Of a stretch of 64,000 nucleotides of DNA, positions 18,963 through 28,536 are shown in pieces. The notes under the pieces were generated by a model. It was not told the DNA's origin, did no database searches, and worked only from the letters and a program-made list of their open reading frames with translations. Positions within the stretch are counted from its first letter, which is position 1; each line of letters begins with the position of its first letter. Made by a program: the position numbers and the translations under genes. This DNA comes from an uncultured Alphaproteobacteria bacterium (GTDB lineage: Bacteria > Pseudomonadota > Alphaproteobacteria > Rhodobacterales > Rhodobacteraceae): positions 62,001-126,000 of the forward strand of contig CAKMYZ010000003.1 in the NCBI GenBank assembly GCA_929200255.1, in the 5' to 3' direction.

Positions 18963-20714
18963 TCAGGCTAACGATGGGTCCAGTGGTGCGACTTGTCCCA
19001 AATCACGCACAACAGTGGGCGTGTCTTGGGTCTTGGCCAGTGACCAGCGGACGCGCGTCGCATAGGATATTGCGCGCCCAGATAAAACCACCTGTTGTGT
19101 CGTGCGCGGCTTTAATCGGCCATTTTCCAGATAAACCGATGGAGAAAGCGCCAATTCAGCCACGCCGTCGTGCTGTAGCAGCCACACTTCGCCTGATTTG
19201 AGTGTCAGTGTGGCGGCGCTGCCGTCGTCGGCCAACGCAGCGTCCACATCGGGGTGCAAGTGAAACCGCAAACAGTAAGGCAGGGCTGATCCGTTGGTTT
19301 CTGCGCGTGCCTGATCAAAGACGGCCTTGTCGTCACGTGTCAGCGTAATCAGGTGGTCGTCGCCAGTCAGACGACGGCCGTCAACCGACAGTGTCAGAAC
19401 ACGTGCGTGGGTCAGGCCGTGACTGGGTTGGTAGCCGTTGTGGGCCATCTCCAGCTTGTGCAACCCGTCACCATCGCTGAAATCGCATTGCACGCGGCTT
19501 GGCAGATCAGTCAGTACTTCGTCACTGGTCATGGACCGATCTGGTGCCGCCAGATGCGAGGAGGAAACGCCATTGAGCATCATTGTCGAATGGCTGGGTG
19601 TGGCGCGGCTGGCCCGCCGCCAGTCATCGCCGAACCGTGCACCAGAGCCACAACTGACGATAAGCGGCCTGCGGCCTGAGGTAAGTTCGAACGCCAAAGT
19701 GCTTGCATGGGCGTTTAACGATGCGGGCCCGCTTGGTGGTGCCGCAGCATCAACAATCACTGATGTCCGCGCGCCCGTCAGGCGCGCATACCCCATATGC
19801 AGGCCGGGTGACGGCAGAGTTTTGACGCCGGTTGCGGCCAATGCTTCATCCAACCGTCCCTCAATGCCGCACCCGCCGCCGTGAAGCCGCGCGAGCGTGC
19901 CATCGGCATGGCGTACCGCGCGCAAGGTCGGGGCGATCTTTTCAATGGCATCCAGAATTGGGCCAGGCACACCGCGACTTGAGGTATCCAGCATCTGCCA
20001 TGTGAGATTGAGCAACATCAGCATCTCAAGCAGTTCTTCTGGATTGCGCGTGGCGATGCCGCCATCGCTGCTGATCCGAGACTGACAGGTGGCGGCCAAA
20101 GCGGCAACTGCTGGCGCCACATGATCTTGCATACCATCCAGGGTCAGGCCTGCGTAGATCATGCCGGCCATGGCTTCGAAGTGATGCAGGCTAGGCGGTT
20201 CACTGCGCCATCGCTGCGACAGGAACAATGTCTGCCGCGCGAGGCTTTGAAGAAACCGGGCTTCCTGCGCTGTATTCTGGCCGCGTAGGATGAATAGCGC
20301 ATGGTTGATCCATCGGATCAGTCGGCGCCCGCTGATGCCGGGCGTCCAGCCAGCGTCATTGCCGTCGCCAAAACGGTCGATCCAGTCAAAGATCCAGCTC
20401 TGTGCACGCATGCGTGCGTCCCCGGTCCCGACTGCCACAAGATCGTCCAGCCAGGCACAGCCTTGTATTTCACTGGAGATCAGCGCGTCGTCTGATGCAA
20501 CGTCCCAGATCGACCGACCCGGGCCTTCCACCATATGTCCGGAGAACAGAAAGTTGCCTGCGATCAACTGTTCGCCACGTGCGGTCTGTCCAATGGTGCG
20601 TGGCTCTGGCTGGGTGACAAATCTGGTCGTAACATCGGCACGCCCTGCGCGTCGGGCATGGACCCGATGGATAAAACGGCGACGACGCGCGCGCCATGTA
20701 TTGGAGTGGGCCAA
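18963..20714 (-). CDS. Heparinase II/III-like protein
   Basis: A protein of about 583 residues with an N-terminal alpha-helical toroid ([33 protein letters not shown]) and a C-terminal beta-sandwich with [12 protein letters not shown], matching the heparinase II/III-like family. No ATG is available in frame near the start; TTG at 20714 is the best candidate, with weak Shine-Dalgarno support. No signal peptide is evident. Despite the name, these conserved genes between rsmB and purH are found in many alphaproteobacteria and their substrate is not established. It may turn over cell-surface polysaccharide. Confidence 0.85.
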   Translation of the reverse strand: MAHSNTWRARRRRFIHRVHARRAGRADVTTRFVTQPEPRTIGQTARGEQLIAGNFLFSGHMVEGPGRSIWDVASDDALISSEIQGCAWLDDLVAVGTGDARMRAQSWIFDWIDRFGDGNDAGWTPGISGRRLIRWINHALFILRGQNTAQEARFLQSLARQTLFLSQRWRSEPPSLHHFEAMAGMIYAGLTLDGMQDHVAPAVAALAATCQSRISSDGGIATRNPEELLEMLMLLNLTWQMLDTSSRGVPGPILDAIEKIAPTLRAVRHADGTLARLHGGGCGIEGRLDEALAATGVKTLPSPGLHMGYARLTGARTSVIVDAAAPPSGPASLNAHASTLAFELTSGRRPLIVSCGSGARFGDDWRRASRATPSHSTMMLNGVSSSHLAAPDRSMTSDEVLTDLPSRVQCDFSDGDGLHKLEMAHNGYQPSHGLTHARVLTLSVDGRRLTGDDHLITLTRDDKAVFDQARAETNGSALPYCLRFHLHPDVDAALADDGSAATLTLKSGEVWLLQHDGVAELALSPSVYLENGRLKPRTTQQVVLSGRAISYATRVRWSLAKTQDTPTVVRDLGQVAPLDPSLA

Positions 20715-20783
20715 CTGCTCTGATCTCGATCTGTGCCGATGTGTCTGTTCTCGGTCGGATCATAGAAAACCGCCGCGGCTAAG

Positions 20784-22058
20784 TCACGCAGGCTTTGTCA
20801 GTACCGCCACATAAAATCCATCCATCCCGCCCAAATCGGCCCAATAGTCGGGGCGCAGGCGTAGTCCACCCTCGAGGGTGATCCAGTCAGGATCGATGCC
20901 GGGCAGGTCAAAGGCCGCAGGGTCGGTGGCTAGGCCGGGATGCCGTGCAAGCGCTTCTTCCGCCTGCACTTCGCCTTCATCGGGCAGCAATGAGCAGGTG
21001 CAAAAGACCAGACGGCCACCGGGTTTCAACAGACTTAGCGCGTGGTCGATCAGCCTTTCCTGCTGGTCAATCAATGCACCAAACTCGGCCCCATCCTTGG
21101 CATAGACCAGATCCGGGTGGCGCCGGATTGTGCCTGTTGCAGAACAGGGTGCGTCCAAAAGCACCGCATCAAAACCGCCTTCATCAAAGGCGAACGCATC
21201 GTTGACAACGATTTTGGCGTCCAACCCGACCCGCGCAAGGTTCTCAGATACCCGCGCCATCCGCTTTTCCGAGACATCCACCGCCGTGACTTTGGCGCCG
21301 CCAGCGGCCAGTTGCATCGTCTTGCCCCCGGGGGCAGCGCAAAGATCCAATACCCGCAGTGCGGTCAAATCACCCAAGGCCTTGACCGGCAGTGCAGCAG
21401 CGGCATCCTGCACCCACCAGTCGCCCGTCTCGTAGCCCGGCAAGGACGACACCTGACCCGCATCCACGACCCGCACCGTGCCGGTAGGCAGGACAGTGCC
21501 CTTTACCGCGCCAGCAATTGCCACGGCGTCGCGCTTCACCGACAGATCAAGCGGTGCGCCTGCAAAATGTGCAACCTCCATCGCTGCCACGGCTTCACGC
21601 CCCCACGCTGCAACAAGCGGTTGTCGCAGCCAGCCGGGGGTCAGCGGTACCGCACGTTTGTGCCAGCCTTCCGGGCCTTCCCCTGCAATCTTGCGCAAGA
21701 CGGCATTGGTCAGTCCTTTCATGGCCTGCGTGCGTTTGTTACGCGCGACAATCTCAACATAGCTGTTCACAACGCCATGTGCTGCCTCTCCGCTACACAG
21801 CTCAATCACGCCAAGACGCAGCGCGTTCATCACATGCTCTGGCGGTGTCTTTTTCAGATACGGCTTCAGCATCCGGTCCGCCCGATCGCGCCCGCGCAAT
21901 GCAGCCGTCGCAAGGCGCTGGGCACGTGCGCGATCATCGGGTGCCAACCGCTCCAGCGCACCGGCACCAATCAATTCCGCCATCAAACGGCCTTCGCCCG
22001 TGATCTGCATCAGCAAGTAATGGGCGGTGCGGCGGGCGGGCAGACCTGTTTGGCTCAT
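20784..22058 (-). CDS. rsmB: 16S rRNA (cytosine-967-C5)-methyltransferase
   Basis: A 424-residue RsmB/Sun protein. The N-terminal NusB-like RNA-binding domain (ARRTAHYLLMQI, LRLGVIELCSGEAAHGVVN) precedes a Rossmann methyltransferase domain with SAM motif VLDLCAAPGGKTMQLA. The two catalytic cysteines are in DAPCSATG and CTCSLLPDEGE. I placed the start at ATG 22058 (MSQTGLPARR); the frame is open further upstream but that part is not protein-like. It is divergent from the SDHAF4-like gene. Confidence 0.95.
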   Translation of the reverse strand: MSQTGLPARRTAHYLLMQITGEGRLMAELIGAGALERLAPDDRARAQRLATAALRGRDRADRMLKPYLKKTPPEHVMNALRLGVIELCSGEAAHGVVNSYVEIVARNKRTQAMKGLTNAVLRKIAGEGPEGWHKRAVPLTPGWLRQPLVAAWGREAVAAMEVAHFAGAPLDLSVKRDAVAIAGAVKGTVLPTGTVRVVDAGQVSSLPGYETGDWWVQDAAAALPVKALGDLTALRVLDLCAAPGGKTMQLAAGGAKVTAVDVSEKRMARVSENLARVGLDAKIVVNDAFAFDEGGFDAVLLDAPCSATGTIRRHPDLVYAKDGAEFGALIDQQERLIDHALSLLKPGGRLVFCTCSLLPDEGEVQAEEALARHPGLATDPAAFDLPGIDPDWITLEGGLRLRPDYWADLGGMDGFYVAVLTKPA

Positions 22059-22127
22059 GGCAGTCTCACTTGAAGATGGGTGCGCGGGGCGTATATCAAA
22101 GCGGAGCCCCCGACAAGGAAAGCCTCC

Positions 22128-22304
22128 ATGACCGATCAACCCAAAGATCTGCCACCCGCGGCGCAACGTGCCTTGGCCGAAGCCGAAGAGCGGCGCAAGA
22201 AAGCGGATGCAAGCGCGCTGCCAACGGAACTGGGCGGTCGTGATGGGCCGGAACCAGTGCGCTACGGCGATTGGGAGAAAAAAGGGCTCGCCGTCGACTT
22301 CTAA
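22128..22304 (+). CDS. DUF1674 / SDHAF4-like protein
   Basis: A 58-residue protein ending PVRYGDWEKKGLAVDF, the C-terminal signature of DUF1674, the family of the mitochondrial succinate dehydrogenase assembly factor SDHAF4. The N-terminal part is charged (ALAEAEERRKKADA). AAGGAAAG precedes ATG 22128. By analogy it may help assemble flavinylated SdhA, but no sdh gene is in the window. Confidence 0.85.
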   Translation: MTDQPKDLPPAAQRALAEAEERRKKADASALPTELGGRDGPEPVRYGDWEKKGLAVDF

Positions 22305-22351
22305 TGCGGGTGCCTGCAAATTTTTGCGCCAAGGCGCTGTCGTCTGCGGCA

Positions 22352-22380
22352 CGAGCAGTGTAGGTTTTACGAGCTGCTCG
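22352..22380 (+). repeat. Hairpin abutting the ribosome binding site of the export lipoprotein
   Basis: CGAGCAG (22352-22358) and CTGCTCG (22374-22380) form a perfect 7-bp stem with a 15-nt loop. The right arm ends exactly where the AAAGGA Shine-Dalgarno sequence (22381-22386) begins. Such a position could modulate translation of the TTG-started gene; no T-run follows. Confidence 0.4.
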
Positions 22381-22393
22381 AAAGGAATCACCT

Positions 22394-23509
22394 TTGTTTA
22401 TTCAAAGACTTTTTGCTGTTGTCGCATGCTGTGCGCTGGCCGGATGTGGGTTGCCCCGTGGCGCGGGGTTTCAGTCCGAAGTGCTCGCTGCGTCGAATGC
22501 CAACACGGCCGCCGAAGGCGAAGAACCCATCTATGATTTTGCAGTCTATGAGGTAACTCGCGATACATTGCCTGTTATCGGGGCATGGCCCGTGACCGGG
22601 CCGCGCAACTTACCCTGGCCTGCGGCGCAGGAACAGCCTGCATCCCTGATACTTGCGGCGGGTGATACGGTTCAGCTGACGATCTGGGACGCTGAGGAAA
22701 ATTCGCTGCTCGCTGGCGCCGGACAACGGGTGACGGCCCTTCAGCCTGTGCAAGTCAATTCAAGCGGGCGTATTTTTGTCCCCTATATTGGAGAATTGCG
22801 CATTTCCGGCATGGCACCCAGCACCGCGCGTGCGCGGATCGAAGAAGAGCTGGTGCGCACGATCCCGTCCGCACAGGTGCAGTTGGTTGTAGAGCCGGGG
22901 CGGGCCAATACCGCCAACCTTTCATCGGGCGTGGCGGCACCGGGTCTTTATCCGCTACCGGACCGAAATTTCAAAATCCTTGACCTCTTTTCACAAGCCG
23001 GTGGACCAAGCCCTGACATTGTTTCGCCACAGGTTCGGCTTGTGCGCGATGGGCGGACATTTGGCGTACCATTTGAACGTCTGCTGCGCCGGCCGCAACT
23101 GAACGTCGCCGTGCAGGGCGGGGACCGGATTTATGTTGTCGATGATGACCGCAAGTTCATCACATTGGGCGCGACCGGCTCGCAGTCACTTTTTAGCTTC
23201 CCAGAGACAGACCTGTCTGCGCTGGAGGCTATTGCGCTCATTGGCGGGGTTAACGCGGGCAGTGCTAATCCCGAGGGCTTGTTGATCATGCGCGAATACG
23301 CCCCAAGCGCCGTCAAAGATGGGATCAGTGGCCCGCCGAGAGAACGCGTCGTCTTTACAATCGATCTGACGTCGGCTGATGGTTTGTTTTCAGCAGGACG
23401 TTTCATGCTCGAAGGGGATGATCTGATCTACGGTACGGAAAGCCTCCTTGGTCCTGCACTGACCCTTGTCGGGCTGAGCAATACGCTGTCATCATTGAGG
23501 GCGAACTAG
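22394..23509 (+). CDS. Wza-like polysaccharide export lipoprotein
   Basis: A 371-residue outer-membrane lipoprotein. The signal sequence ends in the lipobox LAGC (Cys18 or nearby). ILAAGDTVQLTIWD opens the poly-export domain, and two later modules (APGLYPLPDRNFKILDLFSQAGGPSP and FITLGATGSQSLF) look like SLBB domains. Length is close to E. coli Wza. The start is TTG at 22394 with AAAGGA 7 nt upstream. It stands apart from the rest of the locus, and no Wzc-like kinase is next to it. A role in export of capsule or exopolysaccharide across the outer membrane is likely. Confidence 0.9.
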   Translation: MFIQRLFAVVACCALAGCGLPRGAGFQSEVLAASNANTAAEGEEPIYDFAVYEVTRDTLPVIGAWPVTGPRNLPWPAAQEQPASLILAAGDTVQLTIWDAEENSLLAGAGQRVTALQPVQVNSSGRIFVPYIGELRISGMAPSTARARIEEELVRTIPSAQVQLVVEPGRANTANLSSGVAAPGLYPLPDRNFKILDLFSQAGGPSPDIVSPQVRLVRDGRTFGVPFERLLRRPQLNVAVQGGDRIYVVDDDRKFITLGATGSQSLFSFPETDLSALEAIALIGGVNAGSANPEGLLIMREYAPSAVKDGISGPPRERVVFTIDLTSADGLFSAGRFMLEGDDLIYGTESLLGPALTLVGLSNTLSSLRAN

Positions 23510-23511
23510 CC

Positions 23512-25731
23512 TTAGAACAGGCTGATGTCATCGGCCAAAGCGATGGGATCCGTGATGCCGTCGATGTGCAGGATATTGCCGTCGTCCAGATCAATGCTCA
23601 TCCGGCCATCTGTAAAGCTGCCGTAGTAAAACAATACGTCCGCCGCCGAGGTCAGCCCTGTCCAGAGCGCGGCATCGAGTGTCAGGTGGTCGATTCCCTG
23701 TTCGAAATCACCAATAACGTCAGTGCCGCCATCGAATACAAAAGTGTCCGCCCCGGCCCGTCCCCAAAGGAGATCGTCGCCGGCACCTCCGGACAAAATG
23801 TCATCGCCGGTGCCGCCATTCAGATAGTCGTGCCCATTGCCACCGGTCAGGGTGTCATTGCCACTGCCTCCAAACAGGGTGTCTGCACCGCCGCCACCGC
23901 GCAATTCATCATGCCCGCCGTTCCCGAAGAGCGTATCATTTCCCGCTAAGCCACTGGCGGTATCGTCACCATGTCCCGCGAGGATCAGATCAAACCCATC
24001 GGCCCCGGTCAGCGTGTCAGCCTGATCTGTGCCATTGATCACCATGCCATCAGGTGCCGGTTGCACCGGCCCGTCGCCCAAACGTTCACGTAGGGCGTCA
24101 AGGTTTGCCTCTGCAATCAGCTGTAAGGCAGTCAACATCGAATTTGCGCCACCTTGGTCTGCCGGTGGGTCGTTCGGGTCTGTGTCATGCGGTGGGGTGG
24201 CGGGACCGGGGTAGCCTGGCGTGATGCTGCTCGGCAGGCGGGATGCGCCGATCAGATCAGCAGTGGACAGATCGCGATAGTCGATGGGATTGCCATCGGT
24301 GCTTTGCACGATCAGTTGCTCATCCCCATAGGTGATCAGCATCCCGTCCGGGCGCAGGCTGATGTAAAGTTGTGAGATGTCGCGCAGCATCGGCCACAGG
24401 GACAGATCGATACTGTCTTCTCCGGGCGTAAAGTCCGTGATTGTGTCGATCTCACCGTCCGCAGAAAGAATGAAAAGATCGGCACCTGCGCCACCTGTCA
24501 GCATGTCCTGCCCATTGCCATCGCGCAGGATATCATCCCCGTCGGCGGCGTTGATGACGTCATCACCGTTGTGACCCTGCAGGACATCGGCACCTGCCGA
24601 ACCGCTCAGCAAGCCGCCGCCCAGCGCGGCGGTTAGCACAACACCGGGCAGACCTGTGTCAAAACGGATCTGGGTGACGCCGGGTTCACTGCTGCTGGCC
24701 ACAAAGATATCAAGCCCATTGCCACGCTCGCGGGCCACGATATCGCTGATGTTATCAAGGCTGACGTCGACGGTGTCTTCGATCTGGGCACGGTGTACCA
24801 GCTGCCCCCCTTCAAGCAGGACAAAGACCGAAATGCCGTCATCCGCACCACCCGCAATCACGTAGGTTTTGCCGCCCGCCTCAAGGATGTCGAGGGCCGT
24901 CGCGCCGCCATAGCGCGTGTCACGCGCATCAAGGATGTGGTCACGCACGATCATACTGCCGTCTTCGGTGATTTCGACGACGGTCAGACTGTTTGATCCG
25001 GCTGCGGCCAGAACAGCGTAAGTCGCATCGCCAACTTCTGCTGTGACCAAGGCGGTTGGCGCGCTGATCCACAGGCTGTCATCCGCATCTATGGTCGTTG
25101 CGGGACCCGCCACACCGGCGTCACTGATGGCGCGGCTGGTCAGGGTGTTTTGGCCAGCACTGGTGGAAAGGATAAAACGGGCCGTGCCGACGGTGGCGAC
25201 CGCGGTCGCGGCAACCTGGCCGGAGCCTGCATCATGGGTGATCGTACTGTTTTGCAAGTTGCCGTCCGCATCAAAGGTCAACGATGCAAGTCCCGTCGCA
25301 CCTGCAAGTGCGCCAAAGGTGATCACGCTGCCATCCGTGAGCGACAGTGCGCTTGCGTGTTGGAAGCCTCCGAACGGGGCGGCCAATCCGGTCAGAGCTG
25401 TGACTGTGCCCAGATCACCATCGGCATTGATGTCCAGCAGCTGCAACGCGCCATCCGCCCCGCCGCCAGTCAAAAGCTGTGTGCCTCCATTGAAGGACAG
25501 TGTGGCGATGCCGCTGACGCTCCCCGCCAGATCAGGACCTGCAAAACTTTGGCTGTCACCAGTGGTCAGGCCGCCTCCGGCGAGGCTCCATTGTTGGATC
25601 AGCCCGTCAAAACGGGTGCTGCTAAAAAGATGATCTACCCCTTCAACATTGACGATTGTCAGATCAGTGATCCGCGAATGCTGATCACTGCCTTCCGCCG
25701 CAGTGTGGTTCACAAGAGTCAAATTTGGCAT
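23512..25731 (-). CDS. RTX-repeat calcium-binding protein with N-terminal propeller-like region
   Basis: A 739-residue acidic protein. The first about 370 residues are repetitive strands (DLTIVNVEGVDHLFSSTRFDG-like units) resembling a beta-propeller. Two blocks of hemolysin-type nonapeptide repeats (GGxGxDxLx) follow: about residues 372-415 (LQGHNGDDVINAADGDD) and about 565-690 (FGGSGNDTLTGGNGHDYLNG). Each block is followed by a DTITDFTPGEDSIDLS-like RTX C-terminal element. There is no N-terminal signal peptide, as expected for type I secretion, but no secretion genes are adjacent. It converges on the Wza-like lipoprotein gene with 2 nt between ends. Probably a calcium-stabilised secreted or surface protein; function unknown. 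Confidence 0.85.
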   Translation of the reverse strand: MPNLTLVNHTAAEGSDQHSRITDLTIVNVEGVDHLFSSTRFDGLIQQWSLAGGGLTTGDSQSFAGPDLAGSVSGIATLSFNGGTQLLTGGGADGALQLLDINADGDLGTVTALTGLAAPFGGFQHASALSLTDGSVITFGALAGATGLASLTFDADGNLQNSTITHDAGSGQVAATAVATVGTARFILSTSAGQNTLTSRAISDAGVAGPATTIDADDSLWISAPTALVTAEVGDATYAVLAAAGSNSLTVVEITEDGSMIVRDHILDARDTRYGGATALDILEAGGKTYVIAGGADDGISVFVLLEGGQLVHRAQIEDTVDVSLDNISDIVARERGNGLDIFVASSSEPGVTQIRFDTGLPGVVLTAALGGGLLSGSAGADVLQGHNGDDVINAADGDDILRDGNGQDMLTGGAGADLFILSADGEIDTITDFTPGEDSIDLSLWPMLRDISQLYISLRPDGMLITYGDEQLIVQSTDGNPIDYRDLSTADLIGASRLPSSITPGYPGPATPPHDTDPNDPPADQGGANSMLTALQLIAEANLDALRERLGDGPVQPAPDGMVINGTDQADTLTGADGFDLILAGHGDDTASGLAGNDTLFGNGGHDELRGGGGADTLFGGSGNDTLTGGNGHDYLNGGTGDDILSGGAGDDLLWGRAGADTFVFDGGTDVIGDFEQGIDHLTLDAALWTGLTSAADVLFYYGSFTDGRMSIDLDDGNILHIDGITDPIALADDISLF

Positions 25732-25940
25732 ATCTGGCCCCCGGCCAATACCTCTAAGTACCGGCAGAGTCTGGCGCAGAGGGATGCGAGAGTAGTTAAA
25801 AAAACCCAGTGTGGGCAGGGTTTCTGTCGCGAATTTGGTTCAACAAAATGGGGGATTTTACTTGAATGGGTTTGGCATTTTATGCGTTACGGCACTGTAT
25901 GTCTCTGGCATAAAGCGGATGTATTTTGACGAGGATTGTT

Positions 25941-27335
25941 ATGGAACCCAAATTCGGCACCAGCGGCCTGCGCGGCCTGGTCACTGAGCTTACGCCGGAC
26001 TGCGTGTCAGGTTACGTGCAGGCCTTCATCGCGTCTTGTCCGGTTGGGGCCGGTCTTTTCATTGGTCACGATTTACGAGAGTCATCGCCCGCGTTGGCAC
26101 GGTACGTGGCAGATGCTGCGCGCCGGTCAGGTGTCGCGGTGACCCTATGTGGCCCGGTGCCAACGCCTGCCTTGGCCTTGGCCGCTACGTCTGCCAGGGC
26201 CGGGGCCGTCATGATCACGGGCAGTCACATCCCGGCGGATCGCAATGGGCTGAAGTTCTACACGCCAACAGGTGAAATCACCAAGCAGGACGAGCAGGCG
26301 ATCTTGCAGGCTCTGGATATGGAACAGCAGGATGAAGCAGGACCAGAGCCGCGCGTGAACAATACCGCTGTGACGGCCTATCAGGAACGCTATCAGACCG
26401 CTTTCGAGGGCAGCCTGCGCGGCCTGACCGTCGGTATCTATGACCACTCTGCGGTTGGTCGGGATTTGCTTGCATCGCTTTTGCAATCTCTGGGCGGGAC
26501 CGTGATCACGCTGGGGCGCTCGGACATCTTTGTGCCCGTCGACACCGAGGCCGTGTCGGATGAGATGCGCGATCAGTTGCGCGTTTGGGCCAAGGAACAC
26601 CCGCTTGACGCGATTATTTCTACCGATGCGGATGGGGATCGCCCCTTGCTCGCCGATGAAACAGGCGAGGTTGTGCCGGGCGACATTCTGGGACAGATCA
26701 CCGCGCAAAAATTGAAAGCAATGCATGTGGTCACGCCAATTTCATCGAATACGGGCGTCGATCTGACAGGAGACTTTGCCAAGGTCATCCGCACAAAAAT
26801 CGGATCGCCTTACGTCATCGCTGAAATGGAAGCCATTGGCGGGAATGTTGTCGGCTACGAGGCCAACGGCGGGTTTCTGCTGGGGTTTGTGGCAAAGGGG
26901 CCGTCCAGCTTCGTGCCCGCGCTGATGACGCGTGACGCAGTCTTGCCCTTGCTGACAGTCCTGACCGCATCGCGTAAGGCTGGCGTTGCAGCTTTGGTTG
27001 CCGCCCAACCCCCGCGCTTTACGGCGGCTGACCGATTGCAGGGGGTCGCAACCGATAAGACGGCCGCGCTGTTGGCGCGCATGACTACCACGCCGAAGAC
27101 CCGTAAGGTGATTCTAGATGACCTCGGGCTGGAGTTAGCAGAGATTGATCAAACCGATGGGTTGCGCATGACAATGACCGACGGGACAGCTCTGCATTTT
27201 CGGCCCTCAGGAAACGCCCCAGAAATGCGGGTCTATGTTGAAGCCGTGACGGCAGAGGCGGCACGCCAACATTTGAAAAATGCCATGCAGCGGGCTGCAC
27301 AGGAACTGTTACCGCTACCAAATTCGCCAATGTGA
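25941..27335 (+). CDS. Phosphomannomutase (alpha-D-phosphohexomutase)
   Basis: A 464-residue phosphohexomutase. The four family elements are present: the phosphoserine loop TGSHIPADRNG (about residues 93-103), the metal loop DADGDRPLLAD (about 236), the sugar-binding GYEANGGFLLG (about 312) and the phosphate-binding RPSGNAPEMRVYVE near the C-terminus. GAGG about 7 nt upstream supports ATG 25941. It most likely converts mannose-6-P to mannose-1-P for ManC, based on the GDP-mannose genes around it; dual activity on glucose phosphates is possible. An intrinsic terminator follows at 27423. Confidence 0.9.
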   Translation: MEPKFGTSGLRGLVTELTPDCVSGYVQAFIASCPVGAGLFIGHDLRESSPALARYVADAARRSGVAVTLCGPVPTPALALAATSARAGAVMITGSHIPADRNGLKFYTPTGEITKQDEQAILQALDMEQQDEAGPEPRVNNTAVTAYQERYQTAFEGSLRGLTVGIYDHSAVGRDLLASLLQSLGGTVITLGRSDIFVPVDTEAVSDEMRDQLRVWAKEHPLDAIISTDADGDRPLLADETGEVVPGDILGQITAQKLKAMHVVTPISSNTGVDLTGDFAKVIRTKIGSPYVIAEMEAIGGNVVGYEANGGFLLGFVAKGPSSFVPALMTRDAVLPLLTVLTASRKAGVAALVAAQPPRFTAADRLQGVATDKTAALLARMTTTPKTRKVILDDLGLELAEIDQTDGLRMTMTDGTALHFRPSGNAPEMRVYVEAVTAEAARQHLKNAMQRAAQELLPLPNSPM

Positions 27336-27422
27336 CAAAACGCACATAATTCGCTTCCTGGAAGTGGTTAATGTGCCTTTGGGGACGTTCTGAGTGGTAA
27401 TGGTTAACGATTTCTCTTCATT

Positions 27423-27458
27423 GCGCCTTGTGTTCGTTGGCACAAGGCGCTTTTGATT
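27423..27458 (+). terminator. Intrinsic terminator after phosphomannomutase
   Basis: GCGCCTTGTG (27423-27432) and CACAAGGCGC (27441-27450) form a perfect 10-bp stem with an 8-nt loop, followed by TTTTGATT on the plus strand. It lies 87 nt after the mutase stop and just before the convergent galE end. Confidence 0.85.
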
Positions 27459-28474
27459 CACGCGCCCTTGTACCCATCCGGATTCTTGGATTGCCACGCC
27501 CACGTGCTTGCGGTCATGTCGTCAAGATCGTGATGGGCGGTCCAGCCCAATTCTGTTGCAGCCCGGCCTGCATCTGCCTGCATCGCAGCAATATCGCCAG
27601 CACGCCTTGGGGCCTGTCTGGTTGCAATCGGCTTGCCGCAAGCGCGTTCAAATGCTGCGACCATATCTCGGACGCTGTAGCTTTGGCCGGTGCCGATGTT
27701 GAAGGGTCGCGCACCTGTGGCGCGTTCGGCATAGCTGACCGCCGCCACATGCGCGCGCGCCAGATCAACGACATGGATATAGTCCCGCTGCCCCGTACCG
27801 TCGGGGGTGTCATAGTCATCACCGAAGATCTGCAGCGCATCGCGTTTACCTACCGCAACCTGTGCAATGAATGGCATCAGGTTGTTGGGGATGTCCTTGG
27901 GGTCTTCGCCGATCTGCGTCGAGGCATGGGCCCCAACGGGGTTGAAGTAACGCAGCAATACCGCCGTTCTGTCAGGAAATGCAGCGGCCCAATCAGTCAG
28001 GATGCGCTCTGCCATCAACTTTGAGCGCCCATAAACAGACGTCGGATTTGTTGGATGCCCCTCGTCATATGGCAGATAGACCGGCTCTCCATAGACCGTG
28101 GCCGAAGAGGAAAAGACCAGGCGCTTGCAACCGGCCCGTTCCATAGCGTGTAGCAGTGCGAGCGTGCCGCCGACGTTGACATCATAATAGTGAAGTGGCT
28201 TTTCGGCGCTTTCACCAACGGCTTTGAGCCCCGCAAAATGAATAACGGCTTCCGGCTGAAACGTTTGCATGATCTGATCAAGCATGGCGGGGTCGCGCAC
28301 GTCACCGGTGAAATCCATGATCGCGCCATTTGACAGAGCGCGCACACGGGCCAGCACCTCTGGCACCGCGTTGCTGTAGTTGTCGAGCACACAGACGTCG
28401 TGCCCCTGCGCCATGAGCTCCAGCAATGTATGGCTGCCGATGTATCCCGCCCCGCCCGTGACCAATACGCGCAT
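27458..28474 (-). CDS. galE: UDP-glucose 4-epimerase
   Basis: A 338-residue extended SDR. The NAD-binding motif GGAGYIGSHT is at residues 7-16, YGRSKLMAERIL supplies the catalytic YxxxK, and SSSATVYG the conserved Ser/Thr region; NIGTGQSYSVRDM is typical of GalE. It interconverts UDP-glucose and UDP-galactose, supplying galactose for the surface polysaccharide. It is the last gene of the minus-strand gmd-fcl-galE series, about 60 nt after fcl. Confidence 0.95.
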   Translation of the reverse strand: MRVLVTGGAGYIGSHTLLELMAQGHDVCVLDNYSNAVPEVLARVRALSNGAIMDFTGDVRDPAMLDQIMQTFQPEAVIHFAGLKAVGESAEKPLHYYDVNVGGTLALLHAMERAGCKRLVFSSSATVYGEPVYLPYDEGHPTNPTSVYGRSKLMAERILTDWAAAFPDRTAVLLRYFNPVGAHASTQIGEDPKDIPNNLMPFIAQVAVGKRDALQIFGDDYDTPDGTGQRDYIHVVDLARAHVAAVSYAERATGARPFNIGTGQSYSVRDMVAAFERACGKPIATRQAPRRAGDIAAMQADAGRAATELGWTAHHDLDDMTASTWAWQSKNPDGYKGA

Positions 28475-28536
28475 TGCGATGTCTCCCGTTGGTGTTGGGC
28501 AGGTCTATCTACTTTGGCGGTCAGGAGCAACGCGCC

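Noticed and set aside
18963..20714. Heparinase-like gene as part of the polysaccharide or fucose system
   Set aside because: It lies in a conserved housekeeping order with rsmB and purH, so linkage to polysaccharide use is not supported by position.
21042..22073. 343-residue plus-strand ORF opposite rsmB
   Set aside because: Entirely antisense to rsmB, whose catalytic motifs are intact; composition is typical of an antisense frame in GC-rich DNA.
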